A DNA stretch of 58,813 nt from Verrucomicrobiota bacterium (GTDB lineage: Bacteria; Verrucomicrobiota; Verrucomicrobiia; Chthoniobacterales; JAFAMB01), in contig JAFBAP010000053.1 in NCBI GenBank assembly GCA_019247695.1, positions 1 through 58,813 of the forward strand, read 5' to 3'. A program made the translations under genes and the position numbers. Below, one piece after another: positions 47,927 through 56,435 of this stretch. How positions within the stretch are numbered: position 1 is the first letter of the stretch; each line of letters starts with the position of its first letter. Below the pieces are notes generated by a model. That model had not been told where the DNA came from, ran no database searches, and saw only the letters and a list, made by a program, of their open reading frames with translations.

Positions 47927-48952
47927 GTGAAATTCTCCTACAGGCTCTGGTCGCTGCTTGCTGGTTTGCTGTTGGCCGGCGGCGCCTCAATGGCCCAGCC
48001 GCAAAAACCTTTGCCTGAGCGGTACGACAACCCGCTCGGGATCGCGTTTGAGGAACTTAAATACCCGTTCCCGACGGCCTTTCTGAACCTCTATGTGGAA
48101 GGTCAGGACGTCCGGATGTGTTTCATGGACGTGCCCCCGGCCAAAAACCCGAACGGGCGCACCGTGATCCTGCTCCATGGGAAAAACTTCTGGGGCGCAT
48201 ACTGGGCTGAGACGATCCGTTTCCTGGCCGACCGCGGTTACCGCGTGGTTGTGCCTGACCAGATCGGGTTCGGCAAATCCACCAAGCCCGACATCCATTA
48301 CAGTTTTGACTTTCTAGCCGAAAACACGGCCGGTCTCCTGGATCTGCTGCAGATCCAGAAAGCTGCCGTCGTGGGGCACTCGATGGGAGGCATGGTTGCA
48401 GCCCGCTTCGCCCGGCTTTATCCGGGGCGTACCGACGCACTCGTGCTCGAGGATCCGATCGGGCTGGAGGACTACCGCCTGACGGTGCCGCCGGCGCCGC
48501 TCGAACAGCTTTACCAGCAGGAACTGAATACCAGCCTCGAGGATTACCGAAAATACGTGCAGAGCTATTTCGTGACCTACCCCCCGGAAAAGGCGGAAGC
48601 GTTTGTTGAGCCGCGCATCCGGGTGAGCCTGAGCGGGGAGTTTCCCCGGTGGGCACGCGCCGCGGCCCTCACGACGATGATGATCTACCAGCAGCCGGTC
48701 TGTTACGAGTTACCGGACATCAAAGTGCCTACGCTCGTGATCGTGGGGCAGGAGGACCACACGGCCGTGGGCCGCGACCGCGCGCCGATCGATTTGCGCC
48801 GCAACCTCGGCCACGTCGCTGAGTTGGCCCGGAAAGCCGTGGGCCAGATTCCCGGGGCCCGCCTGGTTGAAATCCCGAGCGTCGGTCACGTGCCGCACCT
48901 TGAGGCGCCGGACCCGTTTAACCATGCCGTGGAGGACTTTTTGAAGCGCTGA
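47927..48952 (+). CDS. Exported alpha/beta hydrolase
   Basis: The 341-residue protein has a signal peptide (to about 23) and an alpha/beta-hydrolase core. ILLHGKNFWGAYW forms the oxyanion region, VVGHSMGGMVAARFARLYP the nucleophile elbow (Ser152), VGQEDHTA the acid (Asp277) and SVGHVPH the His (His321). It may be an esterase or epoxide-hydrolase-like enzyme. The start is GTG 47927 with no Shine-Dalgarno sequence. A repeat begins directly after its stop. Confidence 0.87.
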   Translation: MKFSYRLWSLLAGLLLAGGASMAQPQKPLPERYDNPLGIAFEELKYPFPTAFLNLYVEGQDVRMCFMDVPPAKNPNGRTVILLHGKNFWGAYWAETIRFLADRGYRVVVPDQIGFGKSTKPDIHYSFDFLAENTAGLLDLLQIQKAAVVGHSMGGMVAARFARLYPGRTDALVLEDPIGLEDYRLTVPPAPLEQLYQQELNTSLEDYRKYVQSYFVTYPPEKAEAFVEPRIRVSLSGEFPRWARAAALTTMMIYQQPVCYELPDIKVPTLVIVGQEDHTAVGRDRAPIDLRRNLGHVAELARKAVGQIPGARLVEIPSVGHVPHLEAPDPFNHAVEDFLKR

Positions 48953-49286
48953 CAAAAATGCCGCAAATGGAAGAGAGTGGCGGGTAACGGGTAACGGGTA
49001 ACGGGTAACGGGTGTCGGGTGCCGGGCGTCGGGTCGAGTAAATGCCGCGGAGGGGTGACTTCGACGGCTCGTGCGCATGGCGTGGATTCCATAACTGGCG
49101 CTGAAGGACGGGCGGGCGGCGTCGAGGCCTCCAATCCTTCCCGGCATTTCTTCCTGGGCTGACGCGCGGCGCTCTCCACCGGGTACAACGTCGCCTTCTT
49201 CCACCCGACACCCGACACCCGTTACCCGTTACCCGCCACTCTCTTCCGCTTGCGGCATTTTTCCGCTTGTGGCATTTGTGGCATTT
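48953..49286. repeat. Palindromic composite with GGGTAAC heptamers (site R6)
   Basis: A TGCCGCAAATGGAAGAGAG element (48956-48980) leads into CGGGTAA heptamers (four perfect plus variants, 48981-49036). After a 170-nt centre come inverse heptamers (ACCCGTT/ACCCGAC, 49203-49237) and inverse CCACTCTCTTCCGC and TTTGTGGCATT units (49235-49286). It is thus a long imperfect palindrome between two plus-strand genes. An ORF reading through it to 49250 is rejected. Confidence 0.85.
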
Positions 49287-49303
49287 TCTTTAAGGATTTC
49301 CGA

Positions 49304-50059
49304 ATGGCGCGCTATTTTTTCTTGGCTTGTTGGTTAGGTCTGCTCGCCGGAGTGGCCGGGGCGCAGACGGCGGCTTCTTCCGGGCTAAGCCCGGTTCAGG
49401 CGGTCCCCCTGGCGCCGGATCGCGGCGAACACATCGTTGTGACCGGGGGTGTCTCGCTGTGGGAATGGGAGAAGTACAAATTAGAGCCGCACGACCATTG
49501 GTGGCTTAACTTCGTCCGGGCGAGCCGTCTGCGGATCGAACAGCTGCGCCAGGAGTACGGTCCGTCCGCCAGGATCACCTGGTTCGTGTTTGAGCCGGCT
49601 TACCGGCGCCGCCAAAGGCAGGAGATTGAAAATCTATTCAGCGTGATCAACTCGGTGCGCGATAAGTACGGCGTCCGCCTCGTGTATTTCCAGCGGGCCG
49701 ACCAGCTCTGCGACTACTTGAATCGCGGTCAGGATCGCAGCCGTTTCAAGATCGCGTCCTTTGACTATTTCGGGCACTCGAACCGCGCGTGTTTCATGTT
49801 TGACTACAGCAACCAGATCGGCAGCGCATCCAAGGCCTGGCTGCACGAAACCGAACTGAAAAACAAACTGCGTCGCGGCGTTTTCGTCAGGAACGCCGAG
49901 GTTAAAGCCTGGGGTTGCTATACCGGCGAAGAAATGTCTCGTTACTGGTACGATGCGACCGGGGCCCGGATGCTCGGAGCGGTGGGCAAGACTCAATACA
50001 TGACAAACGAGTTGCCGGTCTTGAGCTCGCCTGCGGGCCGGTGGACGTATGGGCTGTGA
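49304..50059 (+). CDS. Exported protein with caspase-like His/Cys pattern
   Basis: The 251-residue protein has a signal peptide (MARYFFLACWLGLLAGVAGA). A strand HIVVTGG, helices with EKYKLEPHDHWWLNFVRASRLRIEQL, then IASFDYFGHSN (His158) and VKAWGCYTGEEMS (Cys205) follow. The order of a strand ending in GHS and one ending in GCYTG resembles the His/Cys dyad of caspase-fold peptidases and CHAT-type proteins. I do not recognise a named family, and the fold is a guess from pattern and spacing. Met49304 was chosen as it follows the repeats and gives a normal signal peptide. Confidence 0.55.
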   Translation: MARYFFLACWLGLLAGVAGAQTAASSGLSPVQAVPLAPDRGEHIVVTGGVSLWEWEKYKLEPHDHWWLNFVRASRLRIEQLRQEYGPSARITWFVFEPAYRRRQRQEIENLFSVINSVRDKYGVRLVYFQRADQLCDYLNRGQDRSRFKIASFDYFGHSNRACFMFDYSNQIGSASKAWLHETELKNKLRRGVFVRNAEVKAWGCYTGEEMSRYWYDATGARMLGAVGKTQYMTNELPVLSSPAGRWTYGL

Positions 50060-50094
50060 AGTCGCACCGTTGATGATCGATACAGCCGACTTCT

Positions 50095-51030
50095 ATGCAG
50101 CTTCCTGACCTTGAACGGGTTTACCGCACCCCATTTTTTGACCTTATTTCCCGCGCCCGGGCAGTTTATCTTAAGCATTGGTCAGGGCAGGGAGTTCAGC
50201 TTTGCACGCTGTTAAGTATCAAGACGGGCGGCTGCAGCGAGGATTGCGCCTACTGCGCCCAGAGCGCCCGGCACTCAACGGGTTTGAAACGTGAAAATCT
50301 GCTGGGCAAGGAAGAAGTCGTGACCGTGGCCCGGCGTGCCAGGGCGAATGGAGCCACGCGGTTCTGCATGGGGGCCGCCTGGAAGGGGGTGCGTAACGGC
50401 GATACGCGGTTCGAGCAGGTGCTTGAAATCGTGCGCGAGGTCAGCGCGTTGGGAATGGAAGTGTGCGTGACGCTCGGCCAGCTTTCACAAGTGGAGGCGG
50501 AACGGTTGCGTGAGGCCGGCGTGACCGCCTACAACCATAACATCGACACCTCCGAGGAATTTTACCCGCAGATCGTGAGCACACACACGTTCCAGGACCG
50601 GTTAACCACGATCCGTGCCGTGCAAGGGGCTAACCTGGCCTTGTGCTGCGGCGGCATTATCGGGATGGGTGAAAGCGAACTCGACCGCTTGAAGATGCTG
50701 GAGGTGTTATCCGAGCTGAGTCCGGCGCCCGAAAGCGTGCCGATCAATTGCCTGGTGCCGATCCCGGGCACGCCTCTGGCCGAGCAGGCGCCCGTTGACC
50801 CATTCGAGCTTGTCCGTCTGATCGCCACGACCCGGATCGCTCTGCCCCGGGCGAGGGTGCGGCTCTCGGCCGGGCGGACCAGCTTGTCGCGCGAGGCCCA
50901 AGCGCTCTGCTTTTTTGCCGGCGCCAACTCGATTTTTTACGGCGATAAGCTTCTGACCACCGGGAATCCGGGGGTGGATGCGGATCGGGCCTTACTCCAG
51001 GCTCTTGGGTTGCACCCTTCGACCGCTTAG
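50095..51030 (+). CDS. bioB: Biotin synthase
   Basis: The 311-residue radical-SAM enzyme inserts sulfur into dethiobiotin. GGCSEDCAYCAQSARHSTG holds the [4Fe-4S] ligands Cys47, Cys51 and Cys54. RFCMGAAWKGVRNGD, then VCVTLGQLSQ, then YNHNIDTSEEFY and RVRLSAGRTSLSRE-like (the [2Fe-2S] ligand region with Arg) follow. The length matches the family. No other bio gene lies beside it; the helicase gene follows after 62 nt. Confidence 0.96.
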   Translation: MQLPDLERVYRTPFFDLISRARAVYLKHWSGQGVQLCTLLSIKTGGCSEDCAYCAQSARHSTGLKRENLLGKEEVVTVARRARANGATRFCMGAAWKGVRNGDTRFEQVLEIVREVSALGMEVCVTLGQLSQVEAERLREAGVTAYNHNIDTSEEFYPQIVSTHTFQDRLTTIRAVQGANLALCCGGIIGMGESELDRLKMLEVLSELSPAPESVPINCLVPIPGTPLAEQAPVDPFELVRLIATTRIALPRARVRLSAGRTSLSREAQALCFFAGANSIFYGDKLLTTGNPGVDADRALLQALGLHPSTA

Positions 51031-51091
51031 GGATTTCTCAGGGACCGGGGGATTTGCGTTTCGATCGGGCCGCATCGACACTGGCCTGAAG

Positions 51092-53617
51092 ATGGTCAGT
51101 TTGATCATCCCGGACAAGTGGCAGCAGGATGCAGTCAACTACCTGCGTGAGGGTTGTGACGTGGTCCTGCATGCGCCGACGGGGGCGGGAAAGACATACG
51201 TATTTGAGTTGCTGTACGACTCCCTGAGGGGTCAGGCGGTCTACACCGTGCCTACGCGCGCCCTGGCCAATGACAAGCTGGCGGAATGGCGGAACCGGGG
51301 TTGGGACGTCGGAATTTCCACCGGTGACATTGCCGAGAACCTTAACGCCCGAGTCATTGTCGCGACGCTGGAGACCCAGAAGACCCGGATCTTACAGGGC
51401 AACGGCCCGAAGCTGCTCGTTGTGGACGAGTACCAGCTGATGGCAGATCCCGTCCGGGGCGTCAACTACGAGCTTGTCCTGGCGCTGGCGCCGCCCGAGA
51501 CGCAACTGCTGCTGATGAGCGGAAGCGTGGGGAACCCGCAGGACGTGGTGACGTGGTTGCAGCGGATCGGGCGCAAGGCGCAGTTGGTGCAGCATCCGGA
51601 ACGTCCGGTTCGCCTGGATGAGGTTATGCTGAACGACCTGCCGGCGCAGGCGCCGGGTTCGGTCCGCGGCTACTGGCCGCGGCTGATTGCGCGCGCGCTG
51701 TTCGCCGGCCTCGGGCCGATCCTGATCTTTGCTCCGCGCCGCAATTATGCCGAGGAGCTCGCCCGGACGCTGGCCGCAGCCGTGCCGCTGGATGATCCGC
51801 TGTCCATCAGCCAGGAACAAGCGACGCTCGCCAGCGAGCCGCTCTCCAGACTGCTTCGGAGCCGGATTGCGTTTCATCACAGCGGACTCTCTTATGCGGT
51901 GCGCGCCGGCATTATCGAACCGCTGGCCAAGCGGGGCCAGTTACGCGTCGTGGTCGCCACGATGGGCCTGGCCGCGGGAATCAACTTTTCCATGCGTTCC
52001 GTGCTGATCACGGGCACGACTTACCAGGCCGGTAACCTGCAGCTGCAGGTGCGTCCGGATGAGTTGTTGCAGATGTTCGGACGGGCCGGACGTCGCGGGC
52101 TCGACGAGGCGGGGTACGCTCTGGTTACACCGGATACGCCGCGGTTGCACGAGGCGCACCCCTTGAGGCTGCGGCGGGCGGAATCGATTGATTGGCCGTC
52201 GATGCTGGCCGTCATGGAAGGGGCACGCCGCCATGGCCGGGACCCGTTTCGCCAAGCGATGGAGTTGTCACGCCGCCTCTACTCACCCCGCCGGCTGCCG
52301 TTGGGCGTTGAAGTGGCCTATGGCGATCCGGGATTGCCCGGCCCGGCCGGTGCCGGTGCCGGTGCGGGTGAACCATCCCAGTCCGGAGCCGGTTCCAACG
52401 GTGCCGAGGGTGAACCGAAACCGTTCCGGCCATGCGGATTGCTGGTCGACGGCGAGCGGGGCCGCTTTGTCCGCCGCAACGAACCGGAAATGCGGAATTC
52501 ACGGGGCGAATGGGAACGCCAGCCTCCGCCGCAACGCAGTACCCTGGCCGACCTTTGGTTCGAGGTGGCTCCAGGCCGGTGGCGGCCTGCCCTGACCGTG
52601 GCTTCCGCCGTCGCTAAACGCGGGTTCGGTAACCTCTGCAAGATTCGTTTGGACGAGCGCCGGTTTCAGTACGGGCGCGAGGTTCCGGTCGCGGTCGCGG
52701 CAGCCAATGGTTGGGCGCCGGTCAAGTGGCTTCGTAAAATCCTGCAGTCCCAGTACCCGGTCCTGGCGATTCAAAAAAGCTGGCCGCAGGGCGAATTTCT
52801 GCGCCTGGTGATGCCGGTGGCAGCCAAGACCCTGGACGGCGCACTGGTCGACTGGCGCTTGCAGGGGCGTACCGTCATCGCGCGGTTCGGGTACGGGCAC
52901 CACGAGGTGGATGGTTTTCTCGACCGGCATGGCCGGTTGCTGCATGAGCCGGCAACCCGCCGGCAATACCCGGAGATTTGCGTTCCGTGTCCGTTTCGCC
53001 CGCAGTGCGAGTCGCTGGATCTGGCGGTGACGCCGTCGCTGGCTTGGCGCCAGCTTGGACTTATCGATCCCCAGGGTTACCCGACCCGCCGGGGGATGAT
53101 GTTCAGCTTCTTTAACCACGGCGAAGGACTGGCGATTTCCGCCGCTTTGGAACAGCCGGAATATGCCATCGAAGACATCATCTTCGACCTCGGCAACCTG
53201 CGTGCCGGGCACCGCTTCTCCATGGATGAGTCGCGAATCGGCGGACGGCTCGGCTGGATCTGCCAGCAAACCTACCAGCGCGCAGACTTTACCGGCTACC
53301 TCGAGATGGGGGTCCCTCCCGCTTACGGCAACGGCGCCTCCGAGGTCATCCGGAACGTCGTGGAACTCTCGGTGCCGCGATACAAACTGCTTAACGAAAT
53401 GATCCGGTACGGCGACATCGAACGGGTGCTGACGGAATGGCGCAGTTTGCTTCGCCAGATTGCGCAGGCGCCGGAGGTGGACTGGGATCGCTGGTGCGAG
53501 TTGCGTGCCGCGGCGGCCCGGTTCGTCACCGCGACCCAAAGCCCGGCCCTTCAGCCTCTGCCTGCCCTGCTGCCGGCCCAGATGCGGCGTTACCAGCCGC
53601 GAATGGCTTTGATCTGA
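51092..53617 (+). CDS. Ski2-like DEAD/DEAH-box helicase with Cys cluster
   Basis: The 841-residue protein is an SF2 helicase. APTGAGKT (Lys34) is motif I; VDEYQ (Asp112-Glu113) is motif II, ending in Gln where Ski2-type helicases have His; SGSVGN is motif III; and QMFGRAGRRG (327-336) is motif VI. A Gly/Ala linker (about 411-444) separates the helicase core from a 400-residue C-terminal region of unknown fold. The C-terminal region has CVPCPFRPQC (Cys630, 633, 639), a probable metal or cluster site. RNA or DNA remodelling is likely. ATG 51092 avoids the bioB overlap. Confidence 0.85.
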   Translation: MVSLIIPDKWQQDAVNYLREGCDVVLHAPTGAGKTYVFELLYDSLRGQAVYTVPTRALANDKLAEWRNRGWDVGISTGDIAENLNARVIVATLETQKTRILQGNGPKLLVVDEYQLMADPVRGVNYELVLALAPPETQLLLMSGSVGNPQDVVTWLQRIGRKAQLVQHPERPVRLDEVMLNDLPAQAPGSVRGYWPRLIARALFAGLGPILIFAPRRNYAEELARTLAAAVPLDDPLSISQEQATLASEPLSRLLRSRIAFHHSGLSYAVRAGIIEPLAKRGQLRVVVATMGLAAGINFSMRSVLITGTTYQAGNLQLQVRPDELLQMFGRAGRRGLDEAGYALVTPDTPRLHEAHPLRLRRAESIDWPSMLAVMEGARRHGRDPFRQAMELSRRLYSPRRLPLGVEVAYGDPGLPGPAGAGAGAGEPSQSGAGSNGAEGEPKPFRPCGLLVDGERGRFVRRNEPEMRNSRGEWERQPPPQRSTLADLWFEVAPGRWRPALTVASAVAKRGFGNLCKIRLDERRFQYGREVPVAVAAANGWAPVKWLRKILQSQYPVLAIQKSWPQGEFLRLVMPVAAKTLDGALVDWRLQGRTVIARFGYGHHEVDGFLDRHGRLLHEPATRRQYPEICVPCPFRPQCESLDLAVTPSLAWRQLGLIDPQGYPTRRGMMFSFFNHGEGLAISAALEQPEYAIEDIIFDLGNLRAGHRFSMDESRIGGRLGWICQQTYQRADFTGYLEMGVPPAYGNGASEVIRNVVELSVPRYKLLNEMIRYGDIERVLTEWRSLLRQIAQAPEVDWDRWCELRAAAARFVTATQSPALQPLPALLPAQMRRYQPRMALI

Positions 53618-53621
53618 GCAG

Positions 53622-53834
53622 GTCATCCGCAGAACACGCAGACAACGCAGAAAAGGACAAAACGTCCACAGATTACACAGATTGACACAGATCAAGAGGA
53701 CCCCGGCGGCCCCCCCATACTTGGCAGCAACTCTGAAGTTGACACGGGCCTGTCGCACCCATGCTGCCGGGCCGAACGCCGAACCCCGAACTTTACTCGT
53801 TACCCGTTACGCGCTACGCGTTACGCGTTACTCC
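53622..53834. repeat. Composite dispersed repeat (site R7)
   Basis: Module B in direct orientation (53622-53690; CCGCAGAACACGCAG, CCACAGATTACACAGATTGA), the repeat core inverted (53697-53770; GCAACTCTGAAGTTGACAC), CGAACGC/CGAACCC heptamers and CGTTACx heptamers (53790-53834) follow each other. The array runs up to the start codon of the next gene. It begins 4 nt after the helicase stop. Confidence 0.85.
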
Positions 53835-54242
53835 ATGAGCCTGCCCGTCGATGATCGTCTTCCTGGCCAGCGCTGGGCGCAAGGCCTGATGGCCGGCTTC
53901 GTTATCCTCTTCGCGGGCATCGCCGGGCTGGTGGCCTGGGAACGCCAGCACCGGTCAGAACTCGAATTGGTGCGCCAGCCGACGGCGGTCGGCGATCCGG
54001 TGACGCTGCGGTACGATCCGAAGCAAAACCCCGCAGCCGAGATCCTGAAGTGGCACGGCCAACCCTACTACCTCCAGTCCAATGCAATGCTGAGAATCCC
54101 GGATTACGACGTGACTAAACTTGCCCGCGACGACAGCGGCCGGATACAGCTTTACCGTGCCAACGGCAACGATGAGAACGATGGCCGGCTCGTGCTGGTC
54201 AAGGTTGATCACGATGCGTTCCTGCGATTGACCAGCCGGTAG
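53835..54242 (+). CDS. Small single-helix membrane protein
   Basis: The 135-residue protein has one membrane helix (about 19-36; GLMAGFVILFAGIAGLVAW) and a C-terminal domain of about 95 residues outside the membrane (GDPVTLRYDPKQNPAAEILKWHGQPYYLQS; LYRANGNDENDGRLVLVKVDHDAFLRL). I recognise no family. The start was placed after the repeat-encoded extension. It lies 19 nt before the MOSC gene and may be co-transcribed with it. Confidence 0.6.
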   Translation: MSLPVDDRLPGQRWAQGLMAGFVILFAGIAGLVAWERQHRSELELVRQPTAVGDPVTLRYDPKQNPAAEILKWHGQPYYLQSNAMLRIPDYDVTKLARDDSGRIQLYRANGNDENDGRLVLVKVDHDAFLRLTSR

Positions 54243-54261
54243 GCCCACGCCAGTTCGTCCC

Positions 54262-55101
54262 ATGATCGTATCCGCGATTTACATCTACCCGGTCAAGTCC
54301 TGCCGCGGTATTTCCGTGCAGGAAGCGGAGGTAACACCGGCAGGCTTTCGGCGCGACCGTGAATTTCTGGTGGTCGATAAGGACGGCGGCTTCCTTACCC
54401 AGCGCACCACACCCGCACTGGCCTTGGTAGAGGTCGAGCTGGCCGGCGACGGCCTGCGGCTGCGTGTTCCGGAGGCAGGCTCCCTCCGGCTCCCGTGGCC
54501 GTCCGGCGAACCTGCGCATCCGATGGCCGTGAAGATATGGCGTGATACGGTCACGGCCTGGGATGCCGGCGACGAGGCGGCCGCGTGGTTCAGCGAGTAC
54601 CTGGGCCGGCCTTGTCGTGTGGTCCGAAGGGGAAACGGGTTCCGGCGCGAGATTCCACCGGCGAAGGTCCCGGAGGTTCACCGCGAGGCCTTGCCCGACC
54701 CGTTGGTTTCGTTTGCGGATGCCTTTCCCTACCTGATCGCCTCGGAATCTTCCTTGCAGGACCTGAACTCCAGGCTGGATCGACCCGTTCCGATGGACCG
54801 GTTCCGCCCGAACATCGTTATTCGAGGTTGCGATTGCCCGTACGTTGAGGACCGGTGGCAGGTGATTCGGATCGGCGCCACCACGTTCCGGCACGGCGGT
54901 CCGTGTGTACGTTGTGTGGTGACGACGACCGACCAGCGTACGCTTGAGCGCAGCCCGGAGCCGCTGCGTACCCTGGCGACTTATCGCCGGGTGCCGGAAG
55001 GCGGCGTTATCTTTGCGGTGAATTTCTTCAGTGACCGGCATGACGGCGCCGTACGGGTGGGAATGCCCGTGGAGGTGGTGGCTTCCGGGATCGCAGGTTA
55101 G
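54262..55101 (+). CDS. MOSC-domain protein (YcbX/mARC-like)
   Basis: The 279-residue protein begins with the MOSC N-terminal beta-barrel signature IYIYPVKSCRGISVQEAEVTPAGFRRDREFLVVD, and continues with a MOSC core ending in DRFRPNIVIRG and GGPCVRCVVTTTD, the cysteine-bearing segment that binds molybdenum cofactor in the YcbX/mARC enzymes. It is probably a reductase of N-hydroxylated substrates. No 2Fe-2S domain is fused to it. Its TAG stop abuts the TAA of the convergent gene with no gap. Confidence 0.92.
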   Translation: MIVSAIYIYPVKSCRGISVQEAEVTPAGFRRDREFLVVDKDGGFLTQRTTPALALVEVELAGDGLRLRVPEAGSLRLPWPSGEPAHPMAVKIWRDTVTAWDAGDEAAAWFSEYLGRPCRVVRRGNGFRREIPPAKVPEVHREALPDPLVSFADAFPYLIASESSLQDLNSRLDRPVPMDRFRPNIVIRGCDCPYVEDRWQVIRIGATTFRHGGPCVRCVVTTTDQRTLERSPEPLRTLATYRRVPEGGVIFAVNFFSDRHDGAVRVGMPVEVVASGIAG

Positions 55102-56430
55102 TTAGGTCGGCGGTGCAGCCCGCGCCCGCCTCGTGGTGATAACCCGCAACGCGCTCGCCAGGGTGCGCCGCGACGCGGCCGCAAGGCGCACGCTGGCGGC
55201 GGAGCCGGCCGTACCGAGGCCGGGCGGGTGCCTGCGGGTCCGGATTTCCCGCACGACGCCTCCCGATCGTACCTCAATTTCCTGGCTGCCCCAGCGGATC
55301 CGGCGCGAGAACCAGCTGGCCAGCCACGCCGTAAACTCGGTAAAAACCAGTACCGGGCTCAAGGCAAGCACCAGGCCGGGCGGGACCTCGATCTTCAGGC
55401 TCCGATTGAAATGCATTTGCACCGCGACCCGCATTAACAGAACGGCGGGCACGACCAGCCAGGTGATTCTTCCGCAGATCAGGCCCAGGGAAATCAGGAG
55501 CGGCAGCGTGAAAACGACACCCGCACCGGCAAATCCCGCCGGCTTGCTGACGCGGTAGGTCACCGCCGCCCGCCGTTGATGAGCCCAGAATTCCGGCCAG
55601 TCGAGCGCATCGGCCCGCAGCAGGACCGGCCTTCGGCACAGGTACAAGCCGAAGCCGCGCTCCCGCAAAGCACGGCCGATCTGAAAATCATCAGCCAGAT
55701 CGTGGGCGAATCGTTCCCAGCCGGCCAGAGCTTCCCACATGTGCCGCGTAAGGCCCAGGCACGCCCCGAAAACCGCCGTCGGCCGGCCTGCCAGCCGCGA
55801 CCATGCGTCGCCCATGAGCAAAAATGTCAGTGTGCCCATTGCGTCTGCCAACTGGGGAAGCGTATCAAGATCACCGAAGCGGTAAGCGGCCATGACGGCC
55901 GTGGCCCCGTCCAGCTGCGTACGGACCTCTCGCAGGAGCGCCGGGCCGGGCACGGCCTCCGAGTCGAACAGGACCCACCGGTCACGGCCGGCATAAGGGG
56001 TCATTTGCACGAGTTTCGACACCTTGCGATTAGGTAATCCGGATGCCCGGCAGTGAATAACCTTTACTCGGGGGTCGCGTGCCGCGACGGCCAAAAGGGA
56101 GGGCGTCAAAACCGTTTCGATATCTTCCACGCCGAAGATCACTTCGTCATCCGGTTGCAGCTGTTCAACAAATCGCAGCAGGTCACCAAGGCGGGGTGCG
56201 TCAAACGTTTTCAAGGGGCGGAAAAAGGTAACGGCGCCGCCGGCAGCCGCAGCGTTGCCGGGCCCGGGTTTGCCTGGACGGTGAGAGGTTACGGCACGAT
56301 CTGCCTTGCGGTGACCGGGCCGCCAACGCCGCCGGACCAGCCGGGCGCCGCCGCACCAGAAAAGCAATTGTGCACCGGCCCAAATCCAGATCCAGATCCA
56401 GATCCAGAGCCATTGCCACCAGGACTCCAT
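55102..56430 (-). CDS. HpnI/ceramide-glucosyltransferase-like GT2 protein
   Basis: The 442-residue membrane protein has the GT21 layout: PLKTFDAPRLGDLLRFVEQLQPDDEVIFGVED, then SGLPNRKVSKLVQM, then DSEAVPGPALL and DDFQIGRALRERG, and HQRRAAVTYR, a degenerate version of the usual QxxRW. Three C-terminal membrane helices follow. An N-terminal helix has a WIWIWIWIW tract from a 6-bp tandem repeat (56384-56407). With the epimerase HpnA-like gene 5 nt upstream it probably modifies hopanoid or another lipid. The C-terminal tail is about 50 residues longer than usual. Confidence 0.78.
   Translation of the reverse strand: MESWWQWLWIWIWIWIWAGAQLLFWCGGARLVRRRWRPGHRKADRAVTSHRPGKPGPGNAAAAGGAVTFFRPLKTFDAPRLGDLLRFVEQLQPDDEVIFGVEDIETVLTPSLLAVAARDPRVKVIHCRASGLPNRKVSKLVQMTPYAGRDRWVLFDSEAVPGPALLREVRTQLDGATAVMAAYRFGDLDTLPQLADAMGTLTFLLMGDAWSRLAGRPTAVFGACLGLTRHMWEALAGWERFAHDLADDFQIGRALRERGFGLYLCRRPVLLRADALDWPEFWAHQRRAAVTYRVSKPAGFAGAGVVFTLPLLISLGLICGRITWLVVPAVLLMRVAVQMHFNRSLKIEVPPGLVLALSPVLVFTEFTAWLASWFSRRIRWGSQEIEVRSGGVVREIRTRRHPPGLGTAGSAASVRLAAASRRTLASALRVITTRRARAAPPT
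56384..56407. repeat. Hexanucleotide tandem repeat in hpnI-like gene
   Basis: ATCCAG occurs four times in a row. On the coding strand this reads Ile-Trp repeated, within a predicted N-terminal membrane helix. Unit length 6 keeps the frame, so copy-number changes would lengthen or shorten the helix by two residues. Confidence 0.9.
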
Positions 56431-56435
56431 GGCGT

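Noticed and set aside
53682-53834. N-terminal extension of the small membrane protein
   Set aside because: The extra residues are encoded by repeat module B and heptamers; Met53835 gives a typical membrane protein start.
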